The notes: a model not told the origin generated them from the sequence alone. A DNA stretch of 64,000 nt from Bacteroidales bacterium Phil6 (GCA_002633315.1 NWBN01000032.1:96008-160007), one strand, 5' to 3'; counted from the first letter of the stretch, positions 8,060-17,799 are shown. Translations and numbers: made by a program.

Positions 8060-9700
8060 ATGAAGAAATTTTATCTGACTTTAAGTGCTTTTATTATGTT
8101 GTGCTGTACAATTACGGCACAAAATGTTGCTCGTGAATGTGTTTTGTTTGAAATATTTACCGGGGTCAACTGTCCATATTGTCCTGCTGCAGCCAATGGT
8201 ATTGCTCAGATGTTGGAGGAAGGTCTTAGTATAGCGCCTGTTGCCGTACATACAAGTGCTTTTTCGACAGAAGCATTCTATACACAGGAAACCAATGCAA
8301 GGGCTAATTTTTATTATGTAAACAGCTATCCTACAGCCAAAGTGGACGGAGTGCTGTCACATTCCGGCGGAGGTAATGCTTCTCAATCGAATTATACTGC
8401 ATATTTATCACGTTATCAACAGCGCATCTCTGTTGAAAGTCCTTTTACAATCGATTTGAGTTATGAATGGTTGGAGTCTTCTTTCTGTGAGGTTACTGCT
8501 GTTGTTAATAAGGTTGGCGATTGTTCCGCGACCAATTTAAGAGTTATGTTAGCTTTTACCGAATCGCATATTCAAAAATCATGGCAAGGAATGTCTGAAG
8601 TCAACTTTGTAGTTAGAGATTTTCTACCTGACCAGAATGGTACGGTTTTTTCCGGCGAGTCGATGACAGTGACAGAAGTATTGGATATGAGTGGGATGTT
8701 GAAAGAGAATTGTGACCTTGTGGCTTGGGTGCAAGACTTTTCTACTAAGGAAGTCTATCAAACTGTGAAACTTTCAATGAGACCGGAAACGACACCTGCT
8801 TATGATGTGGCATTTCTCTCGGTTGACGAAGTTGTGACAAATAACTGTTCCGGCGTTACTCCTGTACGTGTTTCTATGAAAAATTCCGGTACTGAGACTA
8901 TCAATACTTTGCATTTCGTGGTACTTGGAGATAATGATGACGTTATTTGGGAAGATGATTTGGAATGTAATATTCCGGCTGGTGAATCACAAGCCATATC
9001 TTTGCCGGAGATTAATATTATGAATAATACAACTATTACTATATGTGTTACCGAAGTGAACGGAAATGACGATGCTTGTCCTTTTGATAACTATTCCACT
9101 AAAACCATTTCAGAAGCTCCTGAAATTGACGGTTATCTCAAAATGCAGGTCAAATCTCCAAAAGAACCGGAAGAACTATATATAGAAGTTAAAAACATGA
9201 CAACAAACGAGTTGTTAACGACTTATACCTTCGAAGATGGGTCTCATGCTTATACCTATGAATTGGTATTGCCGGAAGCAGATAATTGTTATCGTATCAG
9301 CCTGATAAGTACTACCGATAACGGCATTGGTGGTGGTATGCTTCTTATTACTGATTCTAATGGTCAAAGTCTTGTGCAGGCAAATGTTGTAACCAATATA
9401 TTCGAACATGAGTTGTCATTTGATTTCACTTCTAATGGCACATATACATCTGTAGAAGATAATACTTCGGAAGTAGTGTCAGTTTTTCCTAATCCTGTAA
9501 ACAACCTGATGAATATAAGAGGTGTTAATGTTAAGAATGTCACTGTTTACAATAGTTTAGGACAGATGGTGTACGCTGTTTCCGGTGATTCTGACAATAT
9601 TGTAATTGATGTAAAATCTTGGGCTAATGGATTGTATTATGTCAATATCACTGATGTCAACGGCAATAATACATCTCGTAAAGTCTTGATTAATAAATAA
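8060..9700 (+). CDS. Omp28-related outer-membrane protein with T9SS C-terminal sorting domain, 546 aa
   Basis: Exported protein of the Omp28 family first described in Porphyromonas. After the signal peptide (residues 1-21, ending ITAQ) comes a thioredoxin-like domain with a CPYC motif at 38-41. Beta-rich regions resembling CARDB or adhesin-like folds occupy the middle. The last 75 residues form a type A T9SS sorting domain: VFPNPVNN, then VYNSLGQMV, then NGLYYVNIT, then KVLINK at the end. The protein should cross the outer membrane through the type IX system and be anchored or released. Its stop shares one base with the mpl start, so the two are probably co-transcribed, which is odd functionally. 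A redox or adhesion role is plausible; none is proven. Confidence 0.88.
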   Translation: MKKFYLTLSAFIMLCCTITAQNVARECVLFEIFTGVNCPYCPAAANGIAQMLEEGLSIAPVAVHTSAFSTEAFYTQETNARANFYYVNSYPTAKVDGVLSHSGGGNASQSNYTAYLSRYQQRISVESPFTIDLSYEWLESSFCEVTAVVNKVGDCSATNLRVMLAFTESHIQKSWQGMSEVNFVVRDFLPDQNGTVFSGESMTVTEVLDMSGMLKENCDLVAWVQDFSTKEVYQTVKLSMRPETTPAYDVAFLSVDEVVTNNCSGVTPVRVSMKNSGTETINTLHFVVLGDNDDVIWEDDLECNIPAGESQAISLPEINIMNNTTITICVTEVNGNDDACPFDNYSTKTISEAPEIDGYLKMQVKSPKEPEELYIEVKNMTTNELLTTYTFEDGSHAYTYELVLPEADNCYRISLISTTDNGIGGGMLLITDSNGQSLVQANVVTNIFEHELSFDFTSNGTYTSVEDNTSEVVSVFPNPVNNLMNIRGVNVKNVTVYNSLGQMVYAVSGDSDNIVIDVKSWANGLYYVNITDVNGNNTSRKVLINK

Positions 9701-11067
9701 TGAACAAAGTCCATTTTATAGCAGTTGGCGGTAGTGCGATGCACAATCTTGCTATCGCTTTGCACAGAAAGGGTTACGAGGTAACAGGTTCCGATGACGA
9801 GATCTTCGAACCTTCGAGGACAAGACTTAAAAATGAAGGTATTCTGCCGGAATCGTTAGGCTGGCATCCGGAAAAATTGGATGACACCTACAATGCTGTG
9901 ATTTTGGGAATGCATGCAAGAGTGGATAATCCGGAATTGCTTCGTGCTCAGGAATTGGGACTTAAAATATATTCTTATCCGGAATTTCTGTATGAACAAA
10001 GCAAGGATAAGATCCGTATTGTAATTGGTGGAAGTCATGGAAAGACTACCATAACATCGATGATACTTCATGTTATGAGATATGCCGGTATTGAGACAGA
10101 TTTCATGGTCGGCGCTCAACTCGAAGGCTTTGATGTTATGGTACGTCTTAGTGAATCGGCAAAATACATGGTAATTGAAGGGGATGAGTATCTGACATCT
10201 CCTGTTGACAGAGTGCCAAAATTTCATAAATATAAACCTGATATTGCAGTCATCAGCGGCATTAGTTGGGACCATGTCAATGTTTTTCCTACTTTTGAAA
10301 ACTATGTAGAACAGTTTGAGATTTTTGCAAATACAATAAGATCTAATGGCTGTCTTATTTATGACAAGACAGATGCAGAGGCTGAAAAGGTGGCCTCAAA
10401 AACGCAATGTATTACTAAGGGTTATGACATTCATCCATTTAAATATATTGACAATAAGGTCTTTCTTGTGTTGCCAGACGGGAGTTTGATGTCAGTAATG
10501 GTTTTCGGTCAGCATAACATGAAGAATATTAATGCCGCCCGTTTTGTGTGTAATGAAATAGGCATATCTGATGATGTGTTTTATAATGCAATAAGTACAT
10601 TTAAAGGTGCTTCGCGTCGTTTGGAACTTCTTTTTGAGGATAAAATAAAATCTAATACGGTTTATCGTGATTTTGCCCATGCACCTTCAAAGGTTTTGGC
10701 TACAGTGAAGGCTTTGAGAGAGCAATATAGAGAAAAGTATTTACTGATTGTCTTTGAATTACATACATATAGCAGCCTTAGTGTGGTGTTTGTTGACCAT
10801 TATTCTCACTGCTTGGATGATTGCGACAAGGCAATAGTTTTCTATGATTATCATGCAGTTGAATTGAAGAGACTGGAAAAGATGACGGATGAAAGGATAA
10901 AAAGAGGATTTTCTCGTGATGACATTCAAATAGTTCACACTAAAGAGGAACTTCTTGAACTGTTAGCCAAAGACAAGACAAGTTTTGTTGTTGTCGGATT
11001 ACTGAGTTCCGGAGATTTTAATGGATTGACTACAGATGATTTAAAAGACATTTATTCTGAGTCGTAG
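9700..11067 (+). CDS. mpl: Mpl: UDP-MurNAc:L-Ala-gamma-D-Glu-meso-DAP ligase, 455 aa
   Basis: Mur-ligase family enzyme that attaches recycled murein tripeptide directly to UDP-N-acetylmuramate. Three Mur domains are visible: an N-terminal nucleotide-sugar domain (IAVGGSAMHNLA), the central ATP domain with the P-loop GGSHGKTT at residues 110-117 and the EGDEY and SWDHVN motifs, and a C-terminal domain starting near FKGASRRLE. The IGGSHGKTT form and the MHARVDNPEL stretch favour Mpl over MurC. It overlaps the preceding stop by one base. It fits with NamZ at 4-5 kb in a cell-wall recycling role. A MurC assignment is the main alternative and is less likely. Confidence 0.85.
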   Translation: MNKVHFIAVGGSAMHNLAIALHRKGYEVTGSDDEIFEPSRTRLKNEGILPESLGWHPEKLDDTYNAVILGMHARVDNPELLRAQELGLKIYSYPEFLYEQSKDKIRIVIGGSHGKTTITSMILHVMRYAGIETDFMVGAQLEGFDVMVRLSESAKYMVIEGDEYLTSPVDRVPKFHKYKPDIAVISGISWDHVNVFPTFENYVEQFEIFANTIRSNGCLIYDKTDAEAEKVASKTQCITKGYDIHPFKYIDNKVFLVLPDGSLMSVMVFGQHNMKNINAARFVCNEIGISDDVFYNAISTFKGASRRLELLFEDKIKSNTVYRDFAHAPSKVLATVKALREQYREKYLLIVFELHTYSSLSVVFVDHYSHCLDDCDKAIVFYDYHAVELKRLEKMTDERIKRGFSRDDIQIVHTKEELLELLAKDKTSFVVVGLLSSGDFNGLTTDDLKDIYSES

Positions 11068-11126
11068 TTTTGTGTATATGCAGGTGAATATTGCAAGCAT
11101 TTGATTTATATTCTATTTATCTAAAA

Positions 11127-11166
11127 AACAAGGTTGTATCAAAATAAAGTGATACAACCTTGTTTC
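11127..11166. terminator. Bidirectional terminator between mpl and rho
   Basis: Perfect 16-bp stem 11127-11142 / 11151-11166 with an 8-nt loop. The minus strand continues with T residues, serving rho; the plus strand serves mpl less strongly. Confidence 0.85.
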
Positions 11167-11183
11167 ATAATTGAGAAATATTG

Positions 11184-13016
11184 TTATTTGTCAATGGTTG
11201 CTATAAATTCCTCGTTAGATTTGGTTTTTGATATTCTATCTTTTAGGAATTCCATTGTTTCGATAGGTGTCATATCGGCGAAATGGTTGCGCAAAGCCCA
11301 AATTCTTTGGAGAGTAATATCATCGACGAGTAAATCGTCTCTACGTGTACCTGAAGCAACAATATCTATTGCCGGGTAAATACGTTTATTGGATAGACGG
11401 CGGTCGAGTTGGAGTTCCATATTGCCGGTACCCTTGAATTCTTCAAAAATGACTTCGTCCATTTTAGAACCTGTATCAATAAGAGCTGTAGCAAGAATAG
11501 TGAGGGAACCTCCATTTTCGATGTTACGCGCTGCGCCGAAGAAACGTTTGGGTTTTTGCAGAGCATTGGCTTCCACACCTCCGGACAACACTTTTCCTGA
11601 TGCGGGTGACACAGTGTTGTAAGCACGTGCCAAACGTGTTATTGAATCCAATAATATAACGACATCATGCCCACATTCTGTCAGTCGTTTTGCTTTCTCA
11701 AGTACAATATTGGCAATTTTCACGTGTTTGTCAGCCGGTTCGTCAAAAGTAGATGAGATGACTTCTGCTTTTACGCTACGAGCCATATCAGTGACTTCTT
11801 CGGGACGTTCGTCAATAAGTAAAATTATAAGGTAAACTTCCGGATGATTAGCTGCAATAGCGTTTGCTACCTCTTTAAGCAATACTGTCTTACCTGTTTT
11901 AGGTTGTGCCACAATAAGACCACGTTGACCTTTACCTATAGGAGCGAACAAATCCATGATTCGGGTTGAAATGGTACATCCTTTGTGTCCGGTAATGTTG
12001 AATTTTTCGTCAGGGAAGAGTGGGGTGAGGTAGTCAAATGGAATACGGTCTCTTACCTCTTCAGGATTACGTCCGTTTATCTTGTCAACCTTAATAAGAG
12101 GGAAATACTTTTCTCCGTTTTTTGGAGGACGAATCACTCCGAGAATCGTATCACCGGTTTTAAGTCCAAACAGTTTTATTTGAGATTGAGAAACATAAAT
12201 GTCATCGGGAGAATTTAGATAGTTATAATCTGCAGAACGAAGGAAACCGTAACCGTCTGATATTATTTCTAAAACTCCTTCTGCTTTTACGATTCCATCA
12301 AACTCAGTAATGGATTCATCCTTTTTTATGTTCTGTTGATTTTGTATAAACTGTTGTTGGTTTTGACTCTGTTGATAAGTTGTCTTCGGTTCGTAATACT
12401 CTCTTTTTTCCTCAACTGTATTATAAGATGTATTGTAGTTCTGTTTAATGTCATCAGTGACGGAAGTCTCGTCGTTATTCATAATGTTATTCTTGCGTCT
12501 GAGACCATCTTCATAACGTGCTTTGGGATATGAAACATGTACGGTTTCATTATCGGAAGATTCAATGGAAGATTTTATTATTTCCGGTCTCTTGCTGATT
12601 CTTGGTCTCTTCTCACGTTTGGGTTTTACTTCTTCATCAATTTTTTCTTTGATATCATTTTCCGGTATCTTGTCATCCACAACCAAAGTCGGAACCTCTA
12701 AATCATCATTTTCTTCAGATGTCTCTTCCATTAAATTCAAAGATATGTCATCAATGACGTGTTTTTTGGTAGTAACATTCGTCTTCTCAACTTCTTGCGA
12801 GGCTGTATTTTTTCGTTTTCTTCTTTCCGTCTTTGCCTTAACAGTCTCATCTTTCGCTTTAGTTTCTACATTTTGCTTTTGATTATCGCTGTTGAAATTA
12901 CATATTTTATAAATCAACTCTTCTTTGTCTGAACTGATATCATTCATTCCAAGTTTTAATGCAATTTCCTTAAGTTCGACTAATGATTTGTCGTTCAATT
13001 CAAAAATATCATACAT
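11184..13016 (-). CDS. rho: Transcription termination factor Rho with long disordered insertion, 610 aa
   Basis: Hexameric RNA helicase that ends transcription at Rho-dependent sites. Residues 1-42 form the Rho_N helical domain. Residues about 45-240 are a low-complexity insertion: first Lys/Glu/Thr-rich, then basic (KPKREKRPR), then a Gln/Asn-rich patch at 214-230. The cold-shock-like RNA-binding domain follows ([15 protein letters not shown], 246-260). The ATPase has Walker A AQPKTGKT at 370-377, Walker B VVILLD at 452-457, and the SGG Q/R-loop region beyond. E. coli Rho is 419 residues, so the insertion accounts for the extra length; similar insertions are standard in Bacteroidota. The promoter at 13136-13143 leaves a leader of about 110 nt, long enough for autoregulation. 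Confidence 0.96.
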   Translation of the reverse strand: MYDIFELNDKSLVELKEIALKLGMNDISSDKEELIYKICNFNSDNQKQNVETKAKDETVKAKTERRKRKNTASQEVEKTNVTTKKHVIDDISLNLMEETSEENDDLEVPTLVVDDKIPENDIKEKIDEEVKPKREKRPRISKRPEIIKSSIESSDNETVHVSYPKARYEDGLRRKNNIMNNDETSVTDDIKQNYNTSYNTVEEKREYYEPKTTYQQSQNQQQFIQNQQNIKKDESITEFDGIVKAEGVLEIISDGYGFLRSADYNYLNSPDDIYVSQSQIKLFGLKTGDTILGVIRPPKNGEKYFPLIKVDKINGRNPEEVRDRIPFDYLTPLFPDEKFNITGHKGCTISTRIMDLFAPIGKGQRGLIVAQPKTGKTVLLKEVANAIAANHPEVYLIILLIDERPEEVTDMARSVKAEVISSTFDEPADKHVKIANIVLEKAKRLTECGHDVVILLDSITRLARAYNTVSPASGKVLSGGVEANALQKPKRFFGAARNIENGGSLTILATALIDTGSKMDEVIFEEFKGTGNMELQLDRRLSNKRIYPAIDIVASGTRRDDLLVDDITLQRIWALRNHFADMTPIETMEFLKDRISKTKSNEEFIATIDK

Positions 13017-13135
13017 AAAAGATCAAATTTCTTATGAAAAATTGATGGGAATTTTATTCGACCCGTATTAAAGGGTGTTTTTAGTTGTTTTGCCAAGAAA
13101 ACAAAAACCAAATCTTGTTTGTTCATTAGGCGCTG

Positions 13136-13143
13136 CAAATATA
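13136..13143 (-). promoter_or_regulatory. Promoter -7 box for rho
   Basis: Minus strand TATATTTG, a match to TAnnTTTG, about 120 bases before the rho ATG. Confidence 0.5.
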
Positions 13144-13215
13144 CAAATTTTTGATAAAACGACAAAAAAAGTTAAAGAAATTCTAAAATTATGCATTTGT
13201 TTTTTTTGATTTCAC

Positions 13216-13223
13216 TATTTTTG
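13216..13223 (+). promoter_or_regulatory. Promoter -7 box for DUF4293 gene
   Basis: TATTTTTG matches TAnnTTTG and lies 16 bases before the ATG at 13240. Confidence 0.5.
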
Positions 13224-13239
13224 CAAACAAAAAAGTAAA

Positions 13240-13707
13240 ATGATTCAGCGTATTCAAACATTGTATTTATTTTTAACAGCTCTTATCACAGTCCTGCTGT
13301 TTTTCTTTCCGATTGCATCATTTGAACATATTGATACAAATATGGAGTTGACGGTTTTAGGCGTTAATAATCAAATAGATGCAACTTATTTTAGTAAACT
13401 TTATACTTTGCCACTTCTTATCTTGACAATCATTTTGATTTTATTGCCTTTGTTTATCTCAATACGTTATAAACATAGAGAACAACAAGTGAAATTATGT
13501 CAGTTGGATATATTTCTTACTGTAGTATTCATTGGCATAGTGTTTTTGTATTACGTATCAAACATTCAGAAAACCATAAGTTGCGAGAAAGTTTCGTATG
13601 AGTTCGGTATTTTTGTTTTGCTCATCGATTTGATATTTCTTGTCATGGCAATAAGAGGAATCAAGAAAGACATTGAATTGGTAAAGTCTATTGACAGATT
13701 ACGTTAA
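13240..13707 (+). CDS. DUF4293 family integral membrane protein, 155 aa
   Basis: Small membrane protein of a Bacteroidota-specific family with no assigned role. Four hydrophobic segments are seen at about residues 7-28, 50-72, 88-108 and 120-140. The N-terminus MIQRIQTLYLF is the usual start of the family, as is the SIASFE-like turn after the first helix (here PIASFE). It lies divergent from rho, a neighbourhood common in this phylum. It has its own promoter and no obvious partner gene. Confidence 0.8.
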   Translation: MIQRIQTLYLFLTALITVLLFFFPIASFEHIDTNMELTVLGVNNQIDATYFSKLYTLPLLILTIILILLPLFISIRYKHREQQVKLCQLDIFLTVVFIGIVFLYYVSNIQKTISCEKVSYEFGIFVLLIDLIFLVMAIRGIKKDIELVKSIDRLR

Positions 13708-13773
13708 CAAGGCAATAATTATTTACAAGAACATGTTTGCAGAAACGTGTCAAATTCGGCATGTCGGGTTCAG

Positions 13774-14268
13774 TTATTGGCGGGTGGCTTCAAACAGTTC
13801 GAGGTTAAGTATATTTTTCCTTTCAATATTGAAACGTAACATGGTCAGTGATTTATGGAACCCGTTTTTACCGGCAGCACCAGGGTTGAGATGAAGCAGG
13901 TTTAGTTTCTCATCTCGCATTACTTTCAGAATATGTGAATGTCCGCTGACAAAAATATCCGGTTTCTCTTTTATAAGCAAATCTTTGATTCCTATTTCAT
14001 AGTGTTGAGGATAGCCACCTATATGTGTCATGACAACTTTCACATCTTCCACAGTAAAAATTTGAAATTTAGGATATTCTCTGCGTACATCAAAGTCGTC
14101 GATGTTGCCATAGACAGCACGCAACTTTTTAAAAGCCGATAAGTCATCAGCTATACTGATGTCTCCAATGTCTCCGGCATGCCATATCTCGTCACAGTCT
14201 TTGAAGAAGTCGAAAACTTTGGGATTGAGCCAGCCATGAGTGTCCGATAATAGTCCTATTTTTGTCAT
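13774..14268 (-). CDS. YfcE/MJ0936-type metallophosphoesterase, 164 aa
   Basis: Small calcineurin-like phosphodiesterase with a two-metal active site. Metal-ligand motifs are present in order: SDTHG (residues 8-12), HAGDIGD, YGNIDD, the MTHIGGY histidine, and SGHSHI. The ATG at 14268 is preferred over a TTG two codons upstream that overlaps the stop of the preceding gene. The start is two bases after that stop, so it is probably the second gene of a unit with the DUF3078 gene. YfcE-type enzymes cleave phosphodiesters in vitro, and natural substrates are unclear. Confidence 0.87.
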   Translation of the reverse strand: MTKIGLLSDTHGWLNPKVFDFFKDCDEIWHAGDIGDISIADDLSAFKKLRAVYGNIDDFDVRREYPKFQIFTVEDVKVVMTHIGGYPQHYEIGIKDLLIKEKPDIFVSGHSHILKVMRDEKLNLLHLNPGAAGKNGFHKSLTMLRFNIERKNILNLELFEATRQ

Positions 14269-14270
14269 TA

Positions 14271-15209
14271 TCAAGGGATACTGTATGATATGCCAATACT
14301 AAGTACTTCTTTAAACTGAAGGAAAGATTCGCCTTCAATAGGCTTGATATCTTCATCATAAATGAGATGCGCTGTTACATTACAACTCAACCAATTGTTG
14401 ATTTTCATAATAAGAGCATTGTCCCAGTCGAAATCCGGACGACATTTGTATTTTTCCCCAAGAGCATTGAACTTTCTGCTGTGGATATAATCGCAAAATA
14501 TTCCTAATTTAGAACTTAATGTCACATTTTTAAATATTTCATATTCAAATTTTGCGGTTATCTGTGCACCAAGTTCCAATCTTGCAAGTTTGCCTTTTTC
14601 GACAATGTTACCCAAAGAATCTGTTATTGCTCCTGTAACGCCAAAAGCACCTTTATCTGCCAGTTCCTGATTATTGACAATAGTCAGGCGACCTGTGACA
14701 GGAGATACAGTCAATGAAAAGATTTTACATGGTACCCACTGAGCGCCAAGTCCTAAAGACAGATATGCAGGGGCAAGAAATCCGGAAATCTTGTTGGTAC
14801 TGTCTTTTGAATATTCATAACCATCGGCAAATTGTGTTTTTAAACTCAAATCCGATGTCAGAAATAATTTGTCTTTTACTATATCATATCCGTAGAGAGA
14901 GCCTAAGTTGATATAATCGTCGGTTTTTACAGGCTTTTTGTCAAAATCGTAATATGTGTAGCCTAAGGCAAAATCAAAGTTGTTTTCCCATTTTGATTTG
15001 TCTTTCAGGTAATTGACTTTGTATTTCAGTATGCCTAATCCATTGATATTGTTTTGACCTCCGGAAGTCCAATTGTTGAAATAACTTTGGGAAAGGTTAA
15101 TTCCAATTTTACCGCCATGAGTCCATAATGTATCTTTTTCTACATTTTGAGCTACTGTAACCATTGCAGAAATACAGAAAAATGACAATAGGAAAAACAG
15201 TTTTTTCAT
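14271..15209 (-). CDS. DUF3078 outer-membrane protein, 312 aa
   Basis: Predicted outer-membrane beta-barrel of the Bacteroidota DUF3078 family, role unknown. Signal peptide at residues 1-20 (ending VTVAQ). The mature protein begins with the family pattern: DTLWTHGGKIGINLSQSYF followed by NWTSGG. Alternating polar and aromatic strands continue to a terminal strand that ends in aromatic and hydrophobic residues, as in barrels. It is followed two bases later by the phosphoesterase gene. The upstream TonB-like gene runs in the same direction, 36 bases away, so an envelope operon of three is possible. Confidence 0.85.
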   Translation of the reverse strand: MKKLFFLLSFFCISAMVTVAQNVEKDTLWTHGGKIGINLSQSYFNNWTSGGQNNINGLGILKYKVNYLKDKSKWENNFDFALGYTYYDFDKKPVKTDDYINLGSLYGYDIVKDKLFLTSDLSLKTQFADGYEYSKDSTNKISGFLAPAYLSLGLGAQWVPCKIFSLTVSPVTGRLTIVNNQELADKGAFGVTGAITDSLGNIVEKGKLARLELGAQITAKFEYEIFKNVTLSSKLGIFCDYIHSRKFNALGEKYKCRPDFDWDNALIMKINNWLSCNVTAHLIYDEDIKPIEGESFLQFKEVLSIGISYSIP

Positions 15210-15245
15210 GTGTCGATATTTTTGGTTTACAAAATATTTATTATA

Positions 15246-16022
15246 TTAATAGGTGTTTCCGTCGTGGTAATTTCTTTCACCGAATTGGAATGTTATTTCC
15301 TGTTGATATTTAGTCCTAACCAATGAATCGTCAATCATTCCGGGTATCCATAATAACTCCTGAACTAAACGTACGGCTTCGTTGTCACAACCTCCTCCTA
15401 CACTTTTATCGACTGTGATATTAGCAACAGTACCGTCTGTTTCTATAGTGAAACTGAGTATAACAGTACCGGAGATTTCAAGTTCCTTGGCTTGTTCAGG
15501 ATAACGTAATTCAGAACGAAAATATCCGTTTAATGTGGCATTCGGATTGGAGAAATAGGGACGAGGTGCCATTGTCAACTCTTCCAATTCATATACTTTA
15601 TTGTCGTTTTTAACTTTATAATCATCAAGAGGTACTTTTATTTTCGGAGACTTGGAATACATTTTGTTATATGCTTTTGCTGAAAATTCAACTGTATATT
15701 CATGTTTAGAGGGAATAGGTATGCCGTCTTTCTTTGCCGGAATCCATAAAATTTGTTTTACAAGACGTATTGCTTCAGCGCAACACTCCTCATCGAAACA
15801 TTCTCTTACAGTGTAATTGGAAGCAATACCGTCTTTGTCAACATCGAAATAAACGGTCACTTTCCCATTTTTCTTGGCAGCTAATGCACTTTCCGGATAA
15901 ACAAGGTGGTTTTGAATGACTTTTCGAGTAGTATTCTTACCGGCGACAGGTTCGGCAGACATGTTTTGTGCATATATGTTGAATCCCAACATTAAAACAA
16001 GTCCTGTAAAAAAGTATTTCAT
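15246..16022 (-). CDS. Exported protein with two TonB C-terminal domains, 258 aa
   Basis: Contains two copies of the TonB_C fold, at about residues 35-115 and 155-250. Each has the YPESA/YPEQA start, a GKVTVYFDVDKDG or GTVILSFTIETDG strand pair, and a conserved AIRLV or AVRLV helix followed by LWIPA or LWIPG. Unlike true TonB it begins with a cleavable signal peptide (MKYFFTGLVLMLG, ending NIYAQ) and lacks a Pro-rich spacer and stable membrane anchor. It may act as a free periplasmic partner rather than an energy transducer. An ATG five codons upstream (16037) is also possible; the chosen start gives a cleaner signal peptide. Confidence 0.8.
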   Translation of the reverse strand: MKYFFTGLVLMLGFNIYAQNMSAEPVAGKNTTRKVIQNHLVYPESALAAKKNGKVTVYFDVDKDGIASNYTVRECFDEECCAEAIRLVKQILWIPAKKDGIPIPSKHEYTVEFSAKAYNKMYSKSPKIKVPLDDYKVKNDNKVYELEELTMAPRPYFSNPNATLNGYFRSELRYPEQAKELEISGTVILSFTIETDGTVANITVDKSVGGGCDNEAVRLVQELLWIPGMIDDSLVRTKYQQEITFQFGERNYHDGNTY

Positions 16023-16221
16023 TGTTAATTCATTCATGTTTTAATTATTGTTCGTGGTTACGTATATTTTTATTTTGCAAATTTCGGAATATTTTTTAGA
16101 TGATATGACAAAATCATAAAAAATATGCCGATTGTTTTTAATGGCGTTTCATACAACAGATTTGTTGCTGAATTAATATCCATCGAAGCCATAAAAACGT
16201 TTTAAATATGTCTTGTATAAG

Positions 16222-16860
16222 TTAAAAATACCGATGGACTTCCTTTAAAAATGGTTCTTTAGACATATCGTTGGGATTTGTACCGTAAACGCCTTCAGGT
16301 ATGGATTCACCGGATTTTTCAAACAATTCAATCCAGAACAAAGGCATATTGCCTTCTTCATCTCTGAAATTCATAGGTTTAGTATTAAATAGATGTGTTC
16401 CGTCATCGTTAACGTAACATTCGTAAATCAATTCAGAACAATACATCTTACCGTTATCAGGTCTGAAAGACCAGTCGTATGGTTCTCCAATATGTCCTTT
16501 TGCTGATTCTATCACTTTATCCATGTCAATGTTGTTTTCCGGTCTCATAACAACTATTCCCGGATTATCGTTTATTTTTGTGGCAGCATCGAGAAATTCA
16601 GACCATTCTGTATAAACAACGCCTTTTTTTGTCGATGCTTCTATAACAAAAGCCATGTTATCGACGGTAACAAAAATGGCAACATGGTCGTATTGCAAGT
16701 CGTTTTGTTTTGCCGTAGCAGCCACTATCGCATCGCTCATGGCAGAAGATTCTGCTACACAGAATACAATATCTCCTTCTTGAGGAATGAACTCATTCCT
16801 TGAACATGATATGACAATCATGCATATAACGAGTATAAGATATGTTGTAAATTTTTTCAT
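16222..16860 (-). CDS. YiiX-type permuted NlpC/P60 cysteine hydrolase, lipoprotein, 212 aa
   Basis: Papain-like hydrolase of the permuted NlpC/P60 (YiiX/YaeF) group. The catalytic His lies in YDHVAIF and the catalytic Cys in MYCSELIY, in the order His then Cys that marks the permuted members. The ATG at 16860 opens a short hydrophobic segment and a lipobox-like ISC, so it should be a lipoprotein. The longer in-frame extension upstream has no family support. Related proteins act on amide or ester bonds in lipids or peptidoglycan; the substrate is unknown here. It lies alone, 200 bases from its neighbours on both sides. Confidence 0.8.
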   Translation of the reverse strand: MKKFTTYLILVICMIVISCSRNEFIPQEGDIVFCVAESSAMSDAIVAATAKQNDLQYDHVAIFVTVDNMAFVIEASTKKGVVYTEWSEFLDAATKINDNPGIVVMRPENNIDMDKVIESAKGHIGEPYDWSFRPDNGKMYCSELIYECYVNDDGTHLFNTKPMNFRDEEGNMPLFWIELFEKSGESIPEGVYGTNPNDMSKEPFLKEVHRYF

Positions 16861-17010
16861 TTGTGATTGTTCATTACATTGCGGTAAATAAAAAAAATTA
16901 TACAAAAGTAAAAAAATCCACACAATTGTACGCATAAAACATGTTTGTAATAATTTGTATCGGAACAGGATTATTTCAATTAAAAATTGAAGCAATTGTC
17001 AAGTTCTTTT

Positions 17011-17018
17011 TATATTTG
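17011..17018 (+). promoter_or_regulatory. Promoter -7 box for rlmB
   Basis: TATATTTG matches TAnnTTTG; the ATG is 38 bases downstream. Confidence 0.5.
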
Positions 17019-17056
17019 CAGAAACATAAAATACTAACGTTGTTTAAGATAACATT

Positions 17057-17797
17057 ATGGAAAATAATATGTTTTTCGGGATACATCCCGTACAAGAATT
17101 GTGTAGGGCAGGCAAGGAGATAGAGAAAATATTTGTACAGTCAGGGCTTAAATCTCCACAACTTGCAGAGATTATGACATACGCAAAGACACATAAAGTA
17201 CCTGTGCAGCATGTGCCTGTAGAGAAATTGAATCGTCTGACACGCAAGAATCATCAGGGAATAGTAGCTTTTACATGTCAAATCTCATATCAACTTCTTG
17301 AAGAAGTGGTGAGTATGGCTTATGATGAAGGCAAAATGCCGTTCATAGTGATATTGGACAGAGTTACCGATGTACGAAATTTTGGTGCGATAGCGCGTAC
17401 CTGTTATGCAGCAGGCGTCGATGCCATAGTGGTACCTTCACGTGGAGCGGCATTGATAAATGGCGATGCCATGAAAACATCAGCCGGAGCTTTGTCATTA
17501 ATTAATGTATGCAGAGTGGACAATATAAAAGATGCCATAGATTACCTCAAGTCATGCGGTTTGAAAGTGCTGGCATTTTCTGAGAAAGGCAGGCAGAGCA
17601 TCTGGAGATATGACATGAGCGGACCATTGGCAGTTATTATGGGATCTGAGGAAGACGGTATCAGTGAGGCATATCTGAAACGTGCCGATGAACATCTTAT
17701 AATACCAATGGTAGGAGATATTGATTCATTAAATGTTTCTGTGGCAACAGGAATAGTTTGTTTTGAGGTTGTACATCAAAGAAATGCAGACATGTAA
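17057..17797 (+). CDS. rlmB: RlmB-type 23S rRNA (guanosine 2'-O) methyltransferase, 246 aa
   Basis: SPOUT-fold enzyme that methylates the ribose of a guanosine in the peptidyl-transferase region of 23S rRNA (G2251 in E. coli). The N-terminal substrate-binding domain reads FFGIHPVQEL. The knot motifs follow in order: RNFGAIARTC, IMGSEEDGIS, and SLNVSVATGIVCFE at the C-terminus. Length matches RlmB. Other TrmH-family members share the knot, but the leading GIHPV segment and length favour RlmB. It faces rplS across a shared terminator. Confidence 0.88.
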   Translation: MENNMFFGIHPVQELCRAGKEIEKIFVQSGLKSPQLAEIMTYAKTHKVPVQHVPVEKLNRLTRKNHQGIVAFTCQISYQLLEEVVSMAYDEGKMPFIVILDRVTDVRNFGAIARTCYAAGVDAIVVPSRGAALINGDAMKTSAGALSLINVCRVDNIKDAIDYLKSCGLKVLAFSEKGRQSIWRYDMSGPLAVIMGSEEDGISEAYLKRADEHLIIPMVGDIDSLNVSVATGIVCFEVVHQRNADM

Positions 17798-17799
17798 TA

